From Fragum whitleyi (Eukaryota > Mollusca > Bivalvia > Cardiida > Cardiidae): a stretch of DNA of 64,000 nucleotides. Shown here piece by piece: positions 59,491 to 64,000 of the stretch (positions are counted from its first letter, which is position 1; every line of letters starts with the position of its first letter). The position numbers and the translations under genes are program-made. Location: assembly GCA_948146395.1 (NCBI GenBank), contig OX411543.1, forward strand, positions 68,893,474 to 68,957,473, written 5' to 3'. Below the pieces are notes generated by a model that was given only the letters and a program-made list of their open reading frames with translations, was not told the DNA's origin and did no database searches.

Positions 59491-60989
59491 AACTATTTTT
59501 GAAATACACCTTCCGATAAACTGTTCGACTATCCTATCTAATATCTTTATGGCGTTCCCAGGCGGTCGCTGTTCACTTGAGGTGTTACAAAGTAAAAAAA
59601 TAACATGATGGAAACCCATGAGTTTGATTCGTTTTAGATAATGAAAATGGCTTCGTCAAATTAGAAGACATATCATTTCACATTTTTTAGTTCAAGTATT
59701 TTTTTCATTTAATAATTTGGGCCTTAATACACGTAATCATTTTGGATATACACGTATCCAGGAGAAGTATCTCATTGTGTTCTCTCCTTCTTCTTTTCAA
59801 ATTTCATTTATATAGAAATATCACCACGATTAGCAAAATATGCAGGTATATCACCAGCCACATACAGTATTTGATGAAATTGTATTTATTATGTCCCATT
59901 TTGGCTATACATATCAAAGTTGAATGTATTACATTCTTTGACAAAGAAAGACCGACACGTAATAGCTGAATCATCTTGAACATGTTAGGCTACACTGTAC
60001 TTTTTATTTTATATACAATAAACATAATAATATAAAATGCCTTGTATACATAAATCAAACTGTATAAAAGACAGGAAAATCCACCGTTTCATTTTGATAT
60101 ATATCCAATGATTATATGGTCTACATCTATATACTACATTTTTCTTTTTCTCTTGTCAATAAAATTAGACAAGTGACATTATCCATTTTATATTTATTTT
60201 CACCGAGTTTCGTATTGAATAAAGCCGTATTTACTACATTCTATTCGTCCAAAAACGAATAAATGAATCGGATTTAAATGAAAAGATATTCTTTAAAACA
60301 GATTGATCATAAATGTCATATACACGCACCATGATTACATGTATAAATTGACCGGCTAAAAGTTTACAAAGACTATGTCTTTAGCAAATATTTTCATTGA
60401 GATGGAACATGAATAGTTGAAATTGTTATTCACCACGAAAAGATTTTCGAAAAACATCTTTTCAGGGCTCGAATTCTTCGATGTGATTTTTCGATGATTA
60501 TAAATGTACAAGTTTATGAGGAGTGCGTGGTCCAGTCGATAGGACAAAGGTCCCGGGACCGAATACCGACCAGACCACGGACGTTTTTCTGTTAACTTTA
60601 TTCGACTTTGCTCCTCTTCATCCTGGTGTATAATTGGGTAAACATGAGAGTAAGAAGCCTATGTGCTGTGTCTAGTGTCAACAGCCGACTTAGTGACACG
60701 ATTATTGTGGGTAAGGTCGTTAAGCGAACCACCGGTAAGAAAACAGGCAATAAAAATAGACTTAAACTTAACACGTTTAATTACATGTATATCTAAGGCT
60801 CAAGAATAGTTTTTTCTCCTAGTATTCTCAATAAAAAATTGATTTTTAATCACTCAATCAAACTTGTACATCTATGGAACTAGATATTTCGAACTTAAAA
60901 AACACAATAACTGTCATATAAACGTCAGCGGTTTCAATCAACAAAAACTATCGTAATCTCTCTTTTGCGAGGGGGGGGGGTTGAATATA
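59491..60989. other. Non-coding sequence with a possible tRNA-like patch
   Basis: GCGTGGTCCAGTCGATAGGA, CAAAGG, GGGACCGAATACCGACCAGA, CCACGG near 60526-60584 vaguely recalls a tRNA with A and B boxes and pairing GTGGTC/GACCAC ends. Otherwise nothing recognised. Confidence 0.35.
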
Positions 60990-61132
60990 GTTTGTGAGCA
61001 TTTTTAAGTGAGAGCTTTTTAAATCGGTTTGAGTGAGTGTTTGAAAGAGTGAATGGAGTCCTGTATCAGCGAATTAGATTGATTTTGATCGGAATGAGTG
61101 TTAATTTCAAGATGTTATTAGTTGAACTAGTA
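60990..61132. mobile_element. M-family MITE, half copy (reverse orientation)
   Basis: CGGTTTGAGTGAGTGTTTGA, AAGAGTGAATGGAGTCCTG and TTTTGATCGGAATGAGTGTT match the right arm of reverse-oriented M copies. The end AATTTCAAGATGTTATTAGT is eroded. No palindrome. Confidence 0.7.
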
Positions 61133-62274
61133 TGTATAAGTAATGGTAATAATAATAACAAAAATGATACAAATATATTAATGATAATAGTAATAGAAAT
61201 TATACTTTTATTTCACGAAGAAAGCGTTTTTCCGATGTGCACTTTATTGCATGTATCTGATTATTTTCAATTGCGAACATGTAGCCACGATATTTGATCG
61301 CCAGCTGACTGTATAAAGAGTGTAAAAGGTTTCCTTAGATTTTGGCTAGAGATGATATTATTAAAATCAGCATCGAATAATGTCGGAATTCTAACCAAGT
61401 CAGCACACAGTTGGATCTTGACAAATCTGTCTATAATTCATCAGTAAAGAATCGGTCGGTTTAAATAAGTCGGTTAAAATAATCTCTGATTTTGCGAATT
61501 TAATAATTTTTAGTATAGACTTCACATAATCCAGGCCTTTAAACACTTTAAAATGGTGATTTGTAGCCATTTTACGTTTTATATCGTAAATTAGCCGAGA
61601 AGATGGTGAATTTATTGCCCCATTTCCATTGTTCTAAAACCGTAATAAATCCATTACCTTCAACCAAAACTATTCATTACTACCATGAAATCAGCGTGAT
61701 AGCGGGAATTCGGATTTTCTAAACCACGGTTTAATGTGTGATTTAGTTCGTCTGTGATATTTTACATATATTTAAAGGCCGTATGGTTAAGAAATAATCT
61801 TATGTTTACTGGAAGGAAAAGAGATAATTCAGTTGCTAATCTATTCCGATTAAAGTGCACATGGATAGGAAGAGAACAACAATGAGAATCATTAATACAT
61901 TGAAGGTGTAAGTGAAGTCATTCATTTTCCGTAGGCGGCCATTATAACATTTATGAGGGCAATTCAGTCGCGCATGAAATGAAATAAAAATTAGTATGGC
62001 ATGATCCCTTTTGTCTGCGACTTTTTGGGCCATTATATTTTTGAAATACCCTTTCCTCGTAGCGGTTTTTATAGGCCCCTCAAAGAAATTTACCTCTGTT
62101 AAAATATAGCTTTTGGACTGAAAAATGGTTTAAATCTTTAATTTTTGGATTGTATTTCAACAACAGGTTATAATCAAAGAAATATATTCAAACAATTTTG
62201 AATGTCAATAATATTGACCAATCAGATATCAGCTTGAACGTTTGTTTATATGAACCGGAGTTTTACTTCACCTA
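61133..62274. other. Non-coding sequence
   Basis: An AATAAT-rich patch lies at 61147-61200. No gene supported. Confidence 0.5.
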
Positions 62275-62572
62275 TATAGGTGTATTTTCAAAACTGAGCT
62301 CTGACGTAGGCGTTGAGTCCATTACCACAGGTATATCGGGTATATTTAAAAAGGACATGATTGGGATTGAACATGATGACTCCTTTTCAAGTTTTAAAGA
62401 ACATGAATGAATAAACCTTACGATCTCAGACAAGCAAAACGTTTGATTTGAAAGGTAATTTGCATCATTTTTATGTATTGTTTAAACCTGTTTTATCTAT
62501 TTTGAAAGAGTACCACGGGAATTTAACCGTTAAAAGTAGATTTCGCGGCTCACCACGCAAAATCTACCTATA
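62275..62572 (+). mobile_element. ~300-bp terminal-inverted-repeat element, copy 3
   Basis: The left end TATAGGTGTATTTTCAAAAC and the right end AAAATCTACCTATA are inverted. Landmarks are GAGCTCTGACGTAGGCGTTG, AGTCCATTACCACAGGTATA, GTTTAAACCTGTTTTATCTA and TTTAACCGTTAAAAGTAGAT. Best-kept ends of the three copies. A flanking TA/TA is compatible with TA target duplication. Confidence 0.82.
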
Positions 62573-62850
62573 CCTGTACCGATACTCAACTACGGACTCG
62601 TGTAGAGCAACCAACATGGCGGACAAGCATAAAAATAAAAGGAGACACTGTTGATATACAAAAGTGCAGCTCAGCGATCAGATTCTATAACGTTTTCATC
62701 TTGCACGCAGGTTTGGTTTATTTATCAGCCTATTACCGACACACTAGCAAAATAAGACAGAATCTTTTGACTTTTCTCTTTAATTTATCGTTATGTAAGC
62801 AACAAATACAGGATTCGATAGAAAACATGAAGAGAGAACTAGTTTTGAAA

Positions 62851-63842
62851 ATAAAATCTAGGCGGTCATCCCATGATGGCCTAACTAGCACCACAGGCCT
62901 GATATTCAGTTGACATCCATCCTTTAGGTTGAGAGAAATTGATTTTCATAGTTTCCACTAGATAACAATCAAAGAAAAGACCTTCGACACTGAAAGACAT
63001 ATTTCCTTCTAAACACAATAGTTTTTGAAGTCTTAAAAAAGATCACCCTGGGATCATTCCAGTGCAATTAGGTTGATATCCATCAGTTAGGTGCCGAGGA
63101 AATAAATTTCAAAGTTACTACTATATACCATATAGAGAAATGACCTCCGCCCAAAAAAGACATATTTTGCATCTGATCACAAAATTTTCGGTAGACTTAA
63201 AAAGAATGACTCAATGATCATTCCAGTAATGTTTGGTTGATCTATCAATTAGGTTCTAGGAAATATGATTTTCAAGGTTTCCACTATATATCACATAAAG
63301 AAATGACCTCCGCCCATAAAAGCCATATTTTTCACCGGATCCCAATATTTTTTGTTGGGTGATAAAGATTCACCCAAGGATCATTCATTTGATATTAAAA
63401 GGTTTCTAACACTTATGTTTTGAAAAAAAATAGTTTTCTAAGTTTCCACTATATAAGATTTTAAGACAAGAACTCCGTCCATAAAAGACATAGTTTTCAT
63501 CTGTTCCAAGTATTTTTTGTAGCCTGATAAAGGGACAACAAATGAACATTCATGTACAATTTAATTGATATCCATCAATTAGGTTCTCAGAAAAGTCACT
63601 CTTTACCATATTTGGGATTTAGTCACGCCCGTATAAGCCATGTTTTTCATTGGATCAAAGATTCTTGAACAACTGATGGTCATCTAATGGTCATTCCTGT
63701 GAAGTTTGGTTGAAAATCATCAAATAGTTTTGTCAGAGAATATTTTTAAAGAAAATATTTTCGACCGGACGCACGGACGGACGCACGGCGGACACAGCAC
63801 CATGACAATACCCCCATTGGCCTTCGTCCAGTGGGGCTAAAC
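62851..63842 (-). mobile_element. Tandem-core element, TTAGCCCCACTGG family
   Basis: The minus-strand 5' end (63842) is TTAGCCCCACTGGACGAAGG, CCAATGGGGGTATTGTC, which folds, followed by CCGCCGTGCGTCCGTCCGTG. The core is five units of about 160 bp, anchored on the plus strand by ATGACCTCCGCCCATAAAAG (near 63142 and 63305, with variants near 62980, 63471 and 63622). The minus-strand 3' end has GTTAGGCCATCATGGGATGA, CCGCC, a weak hairpin. Same plan as the other families, different sequence. Confidence 0.8.
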
Positions 63843-64000
63843 AAACAGTCAGTGATTTTAGAATGACAACATTTGCGAAACGTGCAAACGGGGTTACATT
63901 TTCCAAAGATTCACATTCTGTTTCCATCCTGAATACAGAGCTGGTTATTCGATTGATAGTGAATATGTTTGCAGAATCACAGTAAATGCCTTCAAAAATA

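Overview
The window is eukaryotic, AT-rich intergenic or intronic DNA with no intact protein-coding gene that I can support. It looks like a mollusc, most likely a bivalve. The pointers are elements with a (TCCG)n stretch, terminal hairpins and tandem cores of about 160 bp, tRNA-derived SINEs ending in a GAAAGCGGCGTAAAAC-type tail, and many TACATGTA words. The family assignments come from memory of bivalve repeats, not from a search. Species and chromosome cannot be told.

Repeat layout. (1) A MITE-like family (called M here) has termini TACAGTTAACAACATCGTG and an internal palindrome. It occurs as about eleven full, half or decayed copies between 10.1 and 61.1 kb. (2) Several families share one plan: a 5' hairpin, TCCG/GTCC repeats, a tandem core of 145-175 bp units, and a 3' hairpin, which in three families is followed by CTCTTGTTTA. 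They lie at 3.5, 6.5, 11.8, 12.1, 23.6, 47.4, 53.5, 55-58 and 62.9 kb, and one is inserted inside another at 56.3 kb. The plan recalls the pearl/CvA/BIV160-type, Helentron-associated elements of bivalves. (3) Two main tRNA-derived SINE families occur (A: 6.1, 25.0, 36.3 kb; B: 10.8, 35.0 kb), plus further tRNA-like heads. (4) Fold-back elements include a TTAA-flanked pair (22.3 and 39.5 kb), a three-copy family of about 300 bp (1.0, 41.0, 62.3 kb), a two-copy family (16.1, 36.6 kb) and singletons. (5) Minisatellites lie at 31.9, 33.7, 38.9 and 59.0 kb, and microsatellites at 9.65, 12.3 and 50.3-50.7 kb.

The most striking feature is a perfect 215-bp palindrome at 50366-50580, sitting between two TA microsatellites. 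Each arm carries a complete minimal type I hammerhead self-cleaving ribozyme: CTGATGA, a GCC/GGC stem II with GTAA loop, GAAAC, a self-complementary ACGCGT stem III, and a TCCA/TGGA stem I. This is the signature of the long terminal repeats of Penelope-like elements and of retrozymes.

The only protein relic recognised is on the minus strand at about 43285-44060. It is a frameshifted fragment of a transposon protein with a 2A-like CGDIESNPGP motif, followed by HQG, DLD.IL..GD.LY and FDSHSR motifs resembling a papain-like (C76/OTU-type) cysteine peptidase module. The rest is non-coding sequence without recognisable structure.
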